Part shown: in pieces, positions 1 to 12,795 of the stretch
How positions within the stretch are numbered: the first letter of the stretch is position 1
Layout of the letters: every line of letters starts with the position of its first letter
Source: Apostichopus japonicus
Lineage: Eukaryota; Echinodermata; Holothuroidea; Aspidochirotida; Stichopodidae
Direction of reading: 5' to 3'
Assembly (NCBI RefSeq): GCF_037975245.1
Contig: NC_092579.1
Location: 23,911,166 to 23,975,165, forward strand
Length of the DNA stretch: 64,000 nt
The notes under the pieces: model-generated
What the model was told of the DNA's origin: nothing
Database searches by the model: none
The model's input: the letters and a program-made list of their open reading frames with translations, nothing else
Position numbers and translations under genes: made by a program

Positions 1-889
1 GGGTTAGGAGGGGGAGGTTCTCACAAACTTCAGATAATGGTACTATATGTCCCTTAATACATTTAGTCTTTCCTGAGTTATCTAACTCTGAGAAGAATGA
101 CTTGGATGATATGGCCTTGGTAATATATTATTAATTTTATTTACTGTGGCACTCAATGCAAGGTTCATCAGTGTATGAACCTGGAGCCATACAACATGAA
201 CATGATCACATCAATTCAGTTAACTTCATTAGCCATGTTCATCAAAAGCGATGACGGGACATAATAAACATGAGCTTCCTAGACCCAGGGACACAGCCTA
301 ATGATCATCAGTTTACAATACCCACAGCAGGGGACACTGCCCGTACATTAGGGAAGAATTTCAGAGAAATTTACATTGACTGCCCCATACCATTACTTAA
401 CCGAATTAGCTGTGAGGGCAACAGAAAATGGGTAAACAGGTGTATGTACAGCTTTAAATTTTAGACTAAGCACAATGGCCACAGTCAAGTTTCGGATGCA
501 TAGCAGTTCTTTTTTAAAGATTGCAGGGTACTAGTGAGTTTCATTGGCCTACCTCAACGTACAATTTCCAATTCAATTGGGAGATTGAAACTTGCCAACA
601 TTATTCCTTTCTTCTCATTCCTCTTCTCCTGCCTCTCTTAATCATCTTCCTGCTCTGACTCTCCAACCCCCCCTAATATACCACCTTCGCCTATGAAAAG
701 AAGCTAACATGTTGTCAACGCAACTGTGACTTAAGTTTTGAATTCAACAGCAGCATAACAGTATCTTCAGATGTTACCACCCTCAAAAGCTTTCATACTG
801 AACAGTTATGACGAAATCAAATGACAAAAATTCCCATTTCTGGACATTTAAGTGATTTCCATTCATTGTGTGCTATCTGTAGTTCTCAC

Positions 890-1125
890 TCCATTGTCCA
901 ATCCTTCCCTGTCTTCCTTCCCCTCTTCCCCTCCCTCTCTCCCCCCTTTCTTTCCCTGCCACCCCTTATGTTTTCTATCCCCTTCTGTTCCATCCCTTCT
1001 CCTTGCTTTTCCTCTCCCCTTTCTTCTGAATTTCATTTTTTTGTTCAGTAGTCCAGTCCATCTTTCTAACCATCCATCCTCCCCCTTCCCATTTCATGTT
1101 TTTTCTCTATCCCACTGTGTATGAT
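890..1125. repeat. Polypyrimidine (C/T) tract
   Basis: About 230 bases are almost entirely C and T on the plus strand, as clustered CCTTCC and CCCTCTCT runs. In the Caskin sense transcript (minus strand) this would be a polypurine tract. The open frames here (76 and 90 aa, rich in Ser, Pro, Phe and Leu) simply reflect this composition and are not genes. Confidence 0.7.
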
Positions 1126-2644
1126 ATTCAATATGCCAGGAATACCAGCTCTGGTGCCTTCCATTAGAAGAGAGAGTACTTCCCCTCAGTATGATGCACA
1201 AAGACCTGGATGGTCTTTAATCAACAGACTGTATTTTAGTACCTCTTACTTTATCAAACACATGCAGGGTTTCAGCAGCCATCACAGCTACATATGATAT
1301 CACACACACACTCTCTATTCCATATATAATATTTCTGGCATCTAGAGCCAGAATATCCCTTGAGTCTAACCATGATCTAAATCTTCCTGTCAAATTCCCT
1401 CTGAGCAACCCTGGAGATTAAAGTAAACCGATTGGCATCCTTCACTATCAGCTTGTGAGATATAGAGAAAGCCACAAAGTTTGTATAGCCAGAGAACGAC
1501 AAATCAAATCACAAGTACCCCCTAATTTCATTTCTAATTTGAATGCAGGGCACTTTATCAATCAGTAACATTTCAATTTTCATGTCTGCTATATATATAT
1601 AACAATGAAACCATATCTTCACAAGGTAGTATGGTAACGTCGTCATCATCGTTAACATCTCCAGATGTAAAAAGCTCTGAAACAAAATATAGCCAATTTT
1701 CTCTTTCAAAATGTTGAGAGAGAATACTAGAGTTTCTAGAAATCTAGTACATCCTCTATAAACTATAAATCGTTCTTTTTTTTTAATTTTCAGCAAATCC
1801 CTATTTTCTTAAATTTGAAGGGACATATAAGTGAACTGAAATGAGAGTGCTCATGCACACTACAAACTGCAGCTGGAGAGCCAAGTGCATGCGACTGTAT
1901 AATCATTTGCATAACAAATCTGTTCATACAAAACCTAATGATTTTTTTTCTTCTTTCCTCAGTCGGGCAATGATTTGACGAGGTTCTCCGATTGCCCTTA
2001 ATCAACATGTCTGTCTGTAAACCTACATCAAACATCTAGACTAATTCACTTGCGAAGGAATCTTAAGATGCTAAAATCAAATCAACCACAAGGAGATAAG
2101 CTAACACAGAATTCATGACGGTAAGATTTAGGAACTTACAGACAAAATTCAATCTCACGATTCTGCTGAAGCTTTTGTCTATAAATGAAAATTTTGTAAT
2201 AATCGACTGAGGAGACGATGAAAACTTTCAGACAACTCATGGGAAACTGGCAAGATTATTACAATTTTGGGAAAGTAGCTGTAACATACCTCGTCCAGGA
2301 ATGGGGAGATAGGGAATGAGGAGAAACGGTGTCCCAACATTTGCATAGAGTGGCAACGAAAGGATCATACAAAGACTTAAACATTGTATTTTTAATTCGG
2401 TTGTAAGTGTCAATCTGAACAAGTCATGGAATAAAATCCAAACATTAAGTGGATCCCCCACAATCTGACAGATCAATGTCATTACAATGATTTAGAGAGT
2501 TATTAACCATAATAGTTAAACATGAAGAAGATTTTTGTGTCCCACAATTGTAATGAAATGTTTTATTTTCTCACTATGAATATAATGACATCATTTTCTG
2601 TTGTAGGTTTGGTGGATTGATGGTTGAGAATGGTACAACTATGT

Positions 2645-2722
2645 TATTAACTATATAACTGAATTCCTGAATATTACTATATATAACTGAGTTCCTGAAT
2701 ATTACTATATATAACTGAATTC
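2645..2722. repeat. 35-bp tandem repeat, about 2.2 copies
   Basis: The unit has a core AACTGAATTCCTGAATATTA followed by CTATATAT and is present twice in full, with a partial third copy. It ends 15 bases from the splice donor of Caskin exon 2, so copy-number change could move sequence close to that donor. Confidence 0.8.
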
Positions 2723-2737
2723 CACCCAAAATCTTAC

Positions 2738-2789
2738 CCATCGTCATCTTGGAAGTTCAAAGGTGATCTCTTGGAAGAGCCAGATCTCT
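2738..2789 (-). CDS. CASKIN: Caskin coding exon 2 (52 bp)
   Basis: This is a tiny minus-strand exon. Its acceptor is a strong polypyrimidine tract ending TTTTGCAG, and its donor reads GG|GTAAGA. The split first codon is A (from exon 1) + AG = Lys. The exon then reads RSGSSKRSPLNFQDDDG and ends in phase 2 (GG, completing a Gly). This aligns without gaps to the stretch just before the first ankyrin repeat of vertebrate Caskins (LLGSTKRLNVNYQDADG in CASKIN2 and a similar NVNFQDPDG ending in CASKIN1, recalled from memory). The other two frames contain stops. Phase, orientation, length and similarity all fit exon 1 at 43.4 kb. The next exon should begin with a Phe-Ser-Ala-Leu-His-His-like motif left of this window. 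Confidence 0.85.
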
Positions 2790-5008
2790 CTGCAAAATAA
2801 AAGAAAAAAAATCAATAAAAAGAACTTTTGGAACGCTTCAAAGAAAGAACTTTTGGAATGCTACAAAAAATTGCATCAGCTGACAGACATATGTGTAAAT
2901 AAGACAATGAATAATTTAAAATGTTGAAAATTACCAATAATAACCTGCATATGATCCCCTTTAACCCCACCAACAACCCATCCCCAATCCCCACCCCTCA
3001 TCATTACAAGAGCTTCCTTAAAGGAGCCCCATTCTGGTTACCATTTAACAAATCATATAGAAAAAGATGTAAACTCTGTCTGGCTTCATTCTACTATTTG
3101 ATACCATTTGAGTAACATGCATACAGCTGTTACATTTGAAAAACTTAAAATGACTTAAAAGTATAATGAGGGTAAATATGACCATGAATATTGCAATGGT
3201 CAACATGTCACCAAAGTGATCAGAACTCAATTAATTCAATGTATAAAATAAAGAAGCAATGTGTCGACAGGAATTAATATTTTAAATCAATTTTTTAAGT
3301 CTTCTTTTTAATTCTTCTCTAGCAATATGTACAAAGTGGTTATGATAAATTATAAACCAAACTGTCACATAATTGCATGACTACAGTAAGCTGCAGTATT
3401 AGTACTAATCTACTATCGAGTCCATTCATCACACCGATTCCAATCCGCACCCAAAATTTCTTTTTACAAGAACAATGGTAGCAATGGAAATCAATCTAGC
3501 ACATACTGTCAGTACTGCCTTCTTATTTCCATCTTATAAAAAGAACTCAGGTTAACAGCCAAATAAACATTAAGTGCCCATTTTTTATTTTTTATTTATT
3601 TTTTCAAATTAAATCTGAATGCCATGCTAAGAAGGAAAAAAAAATTGAAAGACAGTTTATTATCTGTCCAAACAGTTCATTTTTTCATTATCATATTTCT
3701 CCAAGGGTCAGAAAGAAATATTTCATTTATTCCATTACTACTTTACATAGGCAGAAATAAAGACAGATTCTTATACTGTCCAATTAATACCACTTTTTAA
3801 GCTGAAGCACCTTTACAAGAATTATGTTGCCAATTTACTGGCCTATAAAGATTATTTCCAGTAAATATTGAAGGTGACCCTTTACAATACGATGGAACAG
3901 TTATCAGAATAGATCAATTCAAAAAACATAGTTTGAATTCTATTGCAGACTGACCCTTTATTTATTGGTCTAAGATTACAAGACCATCTTCATCGGATGA
4001 ACATCTGTGCACTTTAAAAACTCATAAATCTTGCATCCCATGCTACTGTATGTACTGACATTCCACAAATGAGATATATGACCTCGTAAAGCCACCCAAG
4101 ACTTGATAAACCTACAGTAGCATATTGACAGTAAACAAGAATAGATGGCTAGGATTAAAGAGTGTAGAACTATCATGGCAGTATATGACAGCCATGATGG
4201 TAATTGACATCCACTTTGTTCACAGAAGTGGAACATGATAAACAAAGTCTTTACTAATTACTATTGAAAAGTTGTGCAGTTATAATAAATGTAACAGCCT
4301 ATACCATCATGTTGATTGCACTAAATCTACATTAGCAAAAACAATATTAACAAGGGAATAAATAAGAACTAGGAGGTTTGACTGTTATTGTGAGATTACA
4401 AGCTGTGAACAAAACCACCAAAGATTATCTGGTGTGCTAAAGTTGATTGCTTAGCAACATTGCTGAAAAGTTTCTGAACATTTATGCATTTTGTATTGAT
4501 GAGAAAGATATGATTTTTTTATTATATTTTTATGATTTTTTTATATAAATTATGTGATATTTTGTAATGCATCTGGCAACAGCAGAATGGATGATGTCAT
4601 CAGGGACAATCCAACTGAAAAAGAATATATAAGAAATAGAATATTTCCACAAAAAAAGATACATTTTTGATGACATTCTAACTACAGAGAACTTTGACAG
4701 CTAAGCAAACATTCCAAATGTTTCAGGTTTCAAGGATAAATCAACAAGAAGATTATAATAGCCTAAGTCAAGCTTTCGTAAACCATTTGCCCAGATGACA
4801 TGGCAGACCTTACTGTGACTCAACTTCCTGAAGTTGTTCACAGGTTTTTAGCCAGTCAAACCAGGTTACATGCAATGGACCATATCTCCAGTTATGGGCA
4901 AGATATTGCGATGAGGTTTTCAGATAGCAACTTATGGAATATTTTTCTCTTCAGTATAAGTTTCACATTGTTTCCAGAAAGTCCTTTTTCACATGAACCC
5001 TCATAATA

Positions 5009-5100
5009 TAATAATAATCATAATAAATGAGACTTATATAGCGCCAAATCAGTAGACAAAGGTCACTGCTCAAGGCGCTTAACAAGGAAAGCAGATTAAT
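5009..5100 (+). repeat. Dispersed repeat tail: AATAAT tract plus 'gcgcc...ggcgctt' core
   Basis: An ATAATAATAATCATAATAA tract is followed by GACTTATATAGCGCC, a short spacer and CAAGGCGCTTAACAA. The two gcgc blocks can pair. Similar arrangements occur at 21.34 kb and 27.54 kb in this window, so this is an interspersed family rather than unique sequence. Its class is unknown. It resembles the short TA-rich repeats common in marine invertebrate genomes. Confidence 0.55.
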
Positions 5101-5751
5101 TTACAAAAGAACAAGTGAAAAGATGGGTCTTAAGTAGACTCATCCTAGCAATGATACCACTGATTATTAATTTTTCTATAACCTGATACAAATGTCCTTA
5201 AAAGGAACTAAATATCATTCTTCTCTTACTTCTGAACCAGGTTAGGGTTTTAAACAGGATAAAGCTAAAGCACAACCATTGTATTAAGTTGAACCACATT
5301 CATTTTATCACGAGGAAAGCATGGATATGTGGCATTTTAAGAAATCGTGTCGATACAATGTTCAGAGCATCCAGTGACAAATTCTTCATTTACTCAATTC
5401 CATCCTCCAACTACTACGTGGCATAGTATGTAAAGGAAAGTAATGAAAATACAGTGACAGAGTTGTGAAGACAAAGGCTTATAATACAACTCATTATAAG
5501 CCACAGACCTATTCATCTATCACACGGAGTAAGCTGATAGTCTATACGTATCAGCATCCGATGTGACACCTTCATGCAACGAACAGAATATCTACTTAAT
5601 GCTGCTAGAGTATGTCAGGACATGACATATTAATACTAACAAAAGTGGCTGTTTTAATACCCGCCGCACACTGCCCGAGTGATCAAGACCCGACTCAATT
5701 CAACCGTTACTTACATCAAAATTCATGAATAGTCTAGCAGTTTGTGTGTCC

Positions 5752-5891
5752 TTAAGACTAGGATTGATCAAGATTTTGACACTTTTTAAGTCGCATCCAA
5801 TTCAGTTGGGTAAACTGAACATGTGGCTTTTTCCCAACTGGCAGTCTTCATCATGCGGCGGCTGTTTATGATGAAAACTGCCTAGTCTTAA
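5752..5891. mobile_element. Small foldback (MITE-like), 140 bp
   Basis: The ends are exact inverted repeats: TTAAGACTAGG at 5752-5762 and CCTAGTCTTAA at 5881-5891. A second, inner inverted pair (CAGTCTTCATCAT against ATGATGAAAACTG) lies near the right end. No open frame or clear target duplication was seen. A chance hairpin is possible. Confidence 0.4.
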
Positions 5892-7508
5892 AAAATGTAA
5901 CCTATCATGGGAATTTTACATGTGTTCACCAAACGAGCAACTGTCATGAACAGCTAGCGACGGTCTGGTCATAATTTTGGTCGAGCTTAAAAGGTACTGT
6001 AGAAATGTAGATACATCAATAAATCCCATGTTCCTTTACTAGGTAAGTATTCATCTGTCCAGACTCAAACTCAAATATACGCAACCATGAACAATATTAC
6101 GGACAATGCTGCAAGATAAAACCTTTGGCATTGACTTGTAATGGAATTCTGCAAAATGCCCACTGCACTTAAGAAACTATATTAAATTGAAACCATCGTT
6201 TTACGAGGGAGGTACAATAATAACAATTGTTTTGAGTTTGATAAAACACATTTACAACAATTTGTTTGGATACAGAATCCGCATTTTGTTAGTTACTATG
6301 ATAACCAAATCTACTAAACATGGTTCAAAAGAGAAATTTACAATTGATCAGACTAAAGATATGCGTCTAGATTTTTTACCATATTAAAATATTAATTATT
6401 AAAATGAGCTGGTAATTAAGTATGGAATGCTATTTTAAGACAAATTCATACGCCAGACAATTTTTTTTTAGTACTACATGATAATGAAAAATTTTTTGAA
6501 AGTTTATTCTTTTTTGCCCTTCAATTGAGACATTGATGAACAAGCTTATCAAGCTGCAGTGCTAAGGGACTTTATTCTCAATATATAGTGCCGAAAATTT
6601 TTCAACATCAAGCAAACACTACTGTATCTTGAGTAGGTCTGTATTGTATTGCTGGACCATACAGTGTTTGTGCAGCTCAAGCAACACGCTGATACTGTCA
6701 CCATCATATCATGTACTTCTATGTGTGGATTTGAACTTCAGAAAGTTCTCTTTAACTCATAGTAGATCCCTCAAACAAAGTATCCACGATAATTTCATTA
6801 CCCGCATGATTGCATCCAACCAGATCACTAAACAGAAGGATATTCTAAGTGCGGTCCAACGGCAAGGTGACAACCGAATGTACGTAGAAGCCCCTGTGGG
6901 TGGGCAAGTCTACATCGGTATAGTTTGTGATAGGAAGGCTGTTATTTTTATTAAAAGGGATTGAAGATGGGAAGCCGCGAGGCTAGTGTTGCACAAATTG
7001 GACGGTAGGAGTAGCATGAGTGGGTAGATAATACTTCAAAAGGCAAGCGAAAAACGTTAGCTAATGAATTCCTGTGGTTTGGGGCATGAAACATGCAATA
7101 ATGTACAGCAATAGAAACTGGCATGATTTGAAGGGCTCTTCAATCAATGCATCAATGTAGTGTTATATATACTGATAAATATCTCTCGTGATAAGGATGA
7201 ACCTCAGAGAGATCTGTGAAGAGTTGTTTATGGCATTTAGTCTAACTCTCTTGAACATGTCTTCATCATTTACATCTAATCAATGTATTTATGTCACTCA
7301 ATCACTCACTGAAATATCAGTAATTATATGTCATGACAAATATCTTTGGTTTGAAGCAGATAGCCTTGTTAAAACCAACTTCTTTTTCAATTTTTTTTAG
7401 CAAATCATAAAATTAACCTGGTCTGGATGTTTACAAGTGACACGTTCTCTTCACAGCCTACGTATTAACCACATTTTAATATTAAAATGTTCTGTTCTGT
7501 TATATTTG

Positions 7509-7619
7509 AATGTGTAAAAGTAAGTTGGCCTGACGTTTCGATCCTAGCAGGATCTTCTTCAGCCTCTGAAGATGATCCTGCTAGGTTCGAAACGTCAGGC
7601 CAACTTACTTTTACACATT
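7509..7619. repeat. 54-bp inverted repeat with 3-bp loop; CTGANGA...GAAAC motif in both arms
   Basis: Arms at 7509-7562 and 7566-7619 are reverse complements with only a few mismatches. They begin AATGTGTAAAAGTAAGTTGG and end with its complement. Each arm, read towards its outer end, carries CTGAAGA, then a GATCC/GGATC-type stem around TGCTA, then CGAAACGTC. That order resembles the conserved core of hammerhead-like motifs reported in Penelope-like elements. The hammerhead fold itself is not demonstrated: one extra base separates CTGAAGA from the stem. It may be two fragments of an element joined head to head. Confidence 0.7.
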
Positions 7620-9298
7620 CTCTTACACAGGCTCTCTAGTGGATAAGCAGTTTGCTAACAGTTTTATTTAATTCTGTTATCTTTGAGATGCAATTATGTA
7701 ATTATCATTGCTTTCATGAAGTTATTTGCATAACTTACTGTTGAAGCTAGCTACCAACTAAATTGTGCCAGGTTTGGATACATAAGCGAAGTTAATCTCT
7801 GTGGACATTAGTACAGAATGTTGCTCTCGTAACTTGAAGGAGTATCAGTAAAAGTAAAAAATTACTGTGAAAGAACAAGGTATTTTAATTTTATGATCCA
7901 AACCAATCAAAATTACACCAAAACAACTGTAAATTCCTCCAACTACTGTCTCATCATATGCTAGTACACTTGAAACATACTCTGGCCGCAAATGTCCGGA
8001 CTATTACATCTAGTTTACTCACTCCCTATATGTTTTTTTTCTCCAGATTGAAGTTTTTGCATTTTTGCTTTCCTTCTTCTAAATATTGATTATTTACCCG
8101 TCAATCTGGAAACTTTGCTTGCAGCAATTACTGAGCTTTTCTCAAGTCTTTGACTTGTAACCATTTTTTTACAGTTTATGACGAATGTCATTCCTCAGAT
8201 TCCATTAATTTCTCGCTCAAATCAGACAATTTCCTTCCATTAGTTCAAACGGATCATTTTACCTTGCTTTGCAGTCAGACACAATTAAAAGTCTTCCTAT
8301 GAAATTTATTACTCTTGCCTCTGCAAATTATGAATAATTCTCAAAGCCATATGAGGCAACTGGGATAGCAGGCGTCTGCAAATGTTTCCTGAATGTGACA
8401 GAATCTTGATGGGGGAAATTCCCCCAAGGCGTTTTCAGCCAACATGACATTACTTTAAATAACAGTGGGTTCTCATTTTATATAATTACCTCACTTTGAT
8501 TGATCGAGTTTGATAAAAAAATATATAAATAAACTTCCCTTCCCTAATAGAAGTTTTGCCTCCCATTAATCTTTCTCTTGGAAAAAAAAAGTCTCGCTGT
8601 ATATCGAGTAGAAAAAGTATTGCCGGTTTATGGTAACTTTTACAGTTGAAGTCTATCAATTTTTTTTTCCTACATTTTTTTTCAATTCGGCTGGTCATGA
8701 CGGCACACTCTCGGATAAATTTTAACCAAAGGGTAAGCCAAGCATATAGTTGACAACAACATCTGAAAAATGGAGAGGGAGGAATTGGTCGAGGGTGGTA
8801 AAGTGTTTTCACATCAACGTGATTCCTAACATTATTATGAACAACAAACTCTGTTATAAAGATGCTTTTGAAATACTTCACAAAATAAATGGAAACGACA
8901 GAGTTGCTTCTTCATTGTGACCATGCACGTATGTGGTCGGAGACAATTATTAACAAAGCATTCAGCCGTTCACTATTACGGTAAAATTCAATGCATGGAC
9001 CTTGAATGGCTTAGGAATTTCACACTGACAAACTCCTGTCAATCAAAACACATGGATAGTTTTAGCGATCCAGGCTGATTTGTAGCTGACTCGGAATCAC
9101 TTCACTGAGGATACTTCCTAGAAAATGATTGACTGTTTTGTCTATTGCATCATGCAAAAGAAAAGGTTTTTTCCCTCTCTGTTTATTCACCAGAATATGT
9201 CAATTTATTACAGTACACATGCTCTTGCTATAGCCTTTCCACTTTTTGAAGCGTCATGGGCAGTTACTAGATTCCTGGGGTAGTGCTACATAAATCTA

Positions 9299-9345
9299 CA
9301 TTATTTTTATTATTATTATTATTATTAATATTATTATCTTCACTC
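9299..9345. repeat. ATT trinucleotide microsatellite
   Basis: This is an interrupted (TTA/ATT)n run of about 45 bases. The poly-Leu open frame across it is a product of the repeat. Confidence 0.85.
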
Positions 9346-10649
9346 TTAGAATCTGCATATCGTTTACCACATAAAAGCAATATCAGAGAGTATAATAGTG
9401 ATGACAACTATACATTGCAATCTCCCCCACACCCTGCTCTCCCTTTTTCCATACACCCATCAAACAAATCTTCTTTATACTTATTATCTCAGTCAAGTCA
9501 TATTACTATAAAAGGTTTATTTTCTTTATGCATAATTTCATTCTAACATGAAGTTACAGACTCTTTACTAATAGAAAGCAGTTATAAGATAAATATACCC
9601 GCTAGGCAGGAACTTGTTCACTTTGATCATCTGTTGTTCTGGGCTTTAAAGATACATCATACAGGAAACGCTTGGGATGGTTCTACTTTGGCAGGCCAGT
9701 GGCACCTCGCATGACCGCAAAAATCTCAATCCCGACATGGCAACCGTAATTAAATAAACTTTCATCGACAAAACTAAATGAACCGCAAAATAGGGAACGG
9801 AACCTGCCGAGATGTTGTAATGATTCTGTCGATGTTTTCAGCCATTACATCACAAATAAGCAGTCCAAAACTATGCTGATAAGATTGACAGACGTGTCAG
9901 GCCTTTACTGCGCTGGGCGAGGATTAAGGGTTAGAAAGAAAAGACCATCACCGGAGAAAATAGCAGACAGTTTTAATAGCTATAAGAACAACAAAAGACT
10001 AACAGCTCTCCATTACAAGACAACAACAATGGACTATTGAGGCATCCTCTCTTTAAAGACCAACAGGTTAACAGGCAAAACGTAGACAAAATATCAAACA
10101 CTTGTTCTAAGACTAAATATTTTCCCTTTAATAGTGGACATTGTCAAGGAAGTAACATTTTTACCTTGATATTTGCACAGAAATTAAATTAAGTATAATA
10201 TATATGATGATACAGTACAATTACTAGAGTGACTAATATTTTGGATCCTTAAAATAATTGTCTGGTAGCCCTTAGAAGTTACCTTTAAAAACGATAAATA
10301 GTTTTCCAAACATGTTTTCAAAATATGAGAATATGAGAATGTTGCTTTTGGCAGAGAAACAAGTTTTTAATTGTGTAGGATTGATATTTCAAATAAACTT
10401 TGAACAGTAGAGAACGTGACGTCACCTTCGCAAATGGAGATTGCGACATAACCCACCCTCTTTACAGTTCCTACAGTAATCACAACATAAATTGCGTTTG
10501 AATACAGATTAATTTATATTCTGCCTTAATTTTTGGTGAAATTTCTTATAAATTATATATGTTTTAAAAATATTGTTAAGCCCTCATATATGTAGTGCAT
10601 CAGGATTTGGGGATTTTTGTGTAACACAAGATAAGTTTGAACAGCAGAC

Positions 10650-11115
10650 TCTTCGTTGTTTATACATCGCGCTGTCCAGCCCCAACGTGAAGAATGTTCG
10701 CATGTCGGCTACTCTAACGTCTACAATCGGACAGTTCTGCGAAGCCTAAGCTTCTCGATACTTCATTCTGCTCTGACACCGATTCCGCCAACTTTAATTT
10801 TTCGGTGTTCCAAATACTTTTCAAGTTTTCTTTTACTGTAGAGTTGATCCATGAATTTTTTTTCAGCGATTTCGATGAACAGTTTATGAAGTGTGGTTTG
10901 GGTGTGAGAGTGTATTATGTGCAATGCTATGTACGTATACCAACTGGGCATGGTAGGCTGTATACGTTCGCGATATGTACGTTATATTACAGGCAATCAC
11001 CTGTGCATGTACACGTGAGAGTGTATTTGCTGCGGAAATGGGAGTGCTAACTTCATGTCGCCCATTGTGCCTATTTGCCTGCACTATGTCAATCACCAAA
11101 TTGATGCGTTCGAAC
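10650..11115. promoter_or_regulatory. CpG-rich patch inside Caskin intron 1
   Basis: By eye, roughly 20-25 CpG dinucleotides fall within about 460 bases, including ATCGCG, GTACGTATAC, TTCGCGAT and CACGTGAG. The flanking intron is nearly CpG-free. Small open frames on both strands overlap here without recognisable similarity. It could be an internal promoter, an enhancer or an alternative first exon of Caskin, or a young repeat. Low confidence. Confidence 0.25.
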
Positions 11116-11340
11116 AAACGGTGCTTTTCGTGAGAAACTGGTAAATTTGAAACCAGATTTCTACAAGACAAGAAGAAAATGCCAAATGGGGACAATTGTC
11201 ACATGGTTGGAAAGAGAAAACTAAGAACTATGAGGACAATGTATCCAAATCTTCCAACAGACAATTCCTTTAAGAATCTTTGCTAACTACTTGCCAATTA
11301 AATATAAGGTGGGTGAATATAAGAAGGGTGCTAAGGTTGT

Positions 11341-11376
11341 GGGGAGACAGGTAAGCGAGGAACAAAGTAAATTATA
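11341..11376 (+). repeat. Short dispersed repeat 'GGAGACAGGTAAG...AAAGTAAATTA', copy 1
   Basis: The block GGAGACAGGTAAGCGAGGAA followed by CAAAGTAAATTA recurs, with few changes, at 24,091-24,127 and 26,700-26,738. A shorter form is at 23,811-23,834. All copies are in the same orientation. The family is unknown. Confidence 0.5.
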
Positions 11377-12648
11377 ATATACGGTGTGATGGTGTTTATT
11401 CAATACTAAGCTCAAATGGAAAACAAATAGAAAGGTGAAGTTTATGCCACATGATTTGGGGGAAGCAATATACTCCTACACACAAACCACAACAATCTGC
11501 ATAACAGACATTATGGCTGAAATGTAACAGTTTAGTTTTCATATATGGTAGGCAGGAAAAAAGTAAACTAGTTCTATCCAGCCTGTCCTCTGAAATACAT
11601 CAAGGGGTGTCCAATTAGGTGTGAATATCACGAGCCCCGGTGAGAATGACGTAAACTTATAACCTACAGTAGACTCATAATACAGCTTAGCTGTAAGTGT
11701 AAAAGGAAGTTCTTCAACTAAGTAGAGTCTTTAAATGCTATTAGTCAACAAGTTCAAAAACAGGTCGGAGACCATTGATGACATTAGTGTCTTTTAATAG
11801 CAAAAGTTCACAAGGAAGAGTGATAGAATCTACTACCAAAAATTTCTCACAATGTAAGGAAGTACAACAAAATCTTTTATTGCCAAAAATTTTATTTGGT
11901 GATATAATTCAAGAGAAATTTGTTGATCAAGACTAATTTCTACAGTACAAATCTTGACTTTGGTAAACCGTATCTTCATCAATGTTACTTATCCAACAAG
12001 ATTAATGCATACTGCAAGGCACAAACTATTGATCTTCATAGCCATATAAACATGTTGTTATCTATCAAATTCTGCGGTTGTCCAATGTCCAACACAAATT
12101 TTAGTCCCCTGAAATAAGCAGACCACTGTAAAAAAATCAGCCCTAGGTTGGAGTAGGCATGGGGGAGGGGGGGGGGAGGGGCTAGGAGATTCTGTATCTT
12201 GTAGATAAATGCTTAATTGCCTATGGTTAAGCCTCTTGGGTATTAATACTTCAGACACATAATGACCATATTTGCAGCTGTATGATATGCTAGGTTTGTC
12301 ACTTCATCTTAGCTTCCTTTGTGTTCATCTCTCAAAACCAATCATCTCGTCATTTTTGTAGCTCACAGCAACCTCCTACATCATCCTGTGTGACAGAAAT
12401 TCTTCAAACAGAAATCTTGAGCAAGAATGAGAAACACATGAGATGAACTATTGCATGTCAAACCTTCCCACTTATTTTTCTTCTCTTTCTTCTTTCTCCT
12501 CCCCCCCCCCCCCCCCAATTTGTTTTCTTTCCTTCTATCTCCACCTAGATCAAATTAAGGGATTGGAAGTTTAGTGTAGGGCTTCACACATGATGAGGTA
12601 ATGAAAGTCAATTACAGGGAACTGTGTATGCATTTCTCCCTGATTTAG

Positions 12649-12795
12649 TCTCTCTCTCTCTCTCTGTAGCTTGAAAGCATCCATCTCCACAAAACAAACA
12701 ATAACTGCTAATTTGGTGAGGGGATGACCAATGACTCAATGTGATATAATTGTAATAACTGTTTTTTTGGTTTTAATCTCTCTCTCGCTCTCTGG
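12649..12795. repeat. CT microsatellites
   Basis: Two short (TC)n runs occur, near 12,650 and 12,778. They follow the poly-C run at about 12,499-12,516. These are low-complexity sequence only. Confidence 0.7.

Larger units (their letters stand above)
1..2737 (-). other. Caskin intron 2 (partial)
   Basis: This stretch lies downstream of Caskin exon 2 on the minus strand and runs off the left edge. I looked for the expected next exon (first ankyrin repeat, with a His-His-Ala-Ala-Leu core) on the minus strand and did not see it. It therefore appears to be intron. It contains a pyrimidine-rich tract at about 890-1120 and a 35-bp tandem repeat next to the exon 2 donor. Nothing else is recognised. 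Confidence 0.6.

Noticed and set aside
1217-1408. 63-aa minus-strand frame, considered as a Caskin exon
   Set aside because: No ankyrin, SH3 or SAM motif and no convincing splice sites in phase with exon 2.
5680-5790. Possible minus-strand exon ending at GTAAGTAACGG (5,704-5,714)
   Set aside because: The donor looks good, but no acceptor fits and the reading frame has no similarity to Caskin or another family.
8486-8881. 131-aa minus-strand open frame in Caskin intron 1
   Set aside because: No recognisable domain, Lys/Phe-rich composition typical of AT-rich chance frames, and no splice context.
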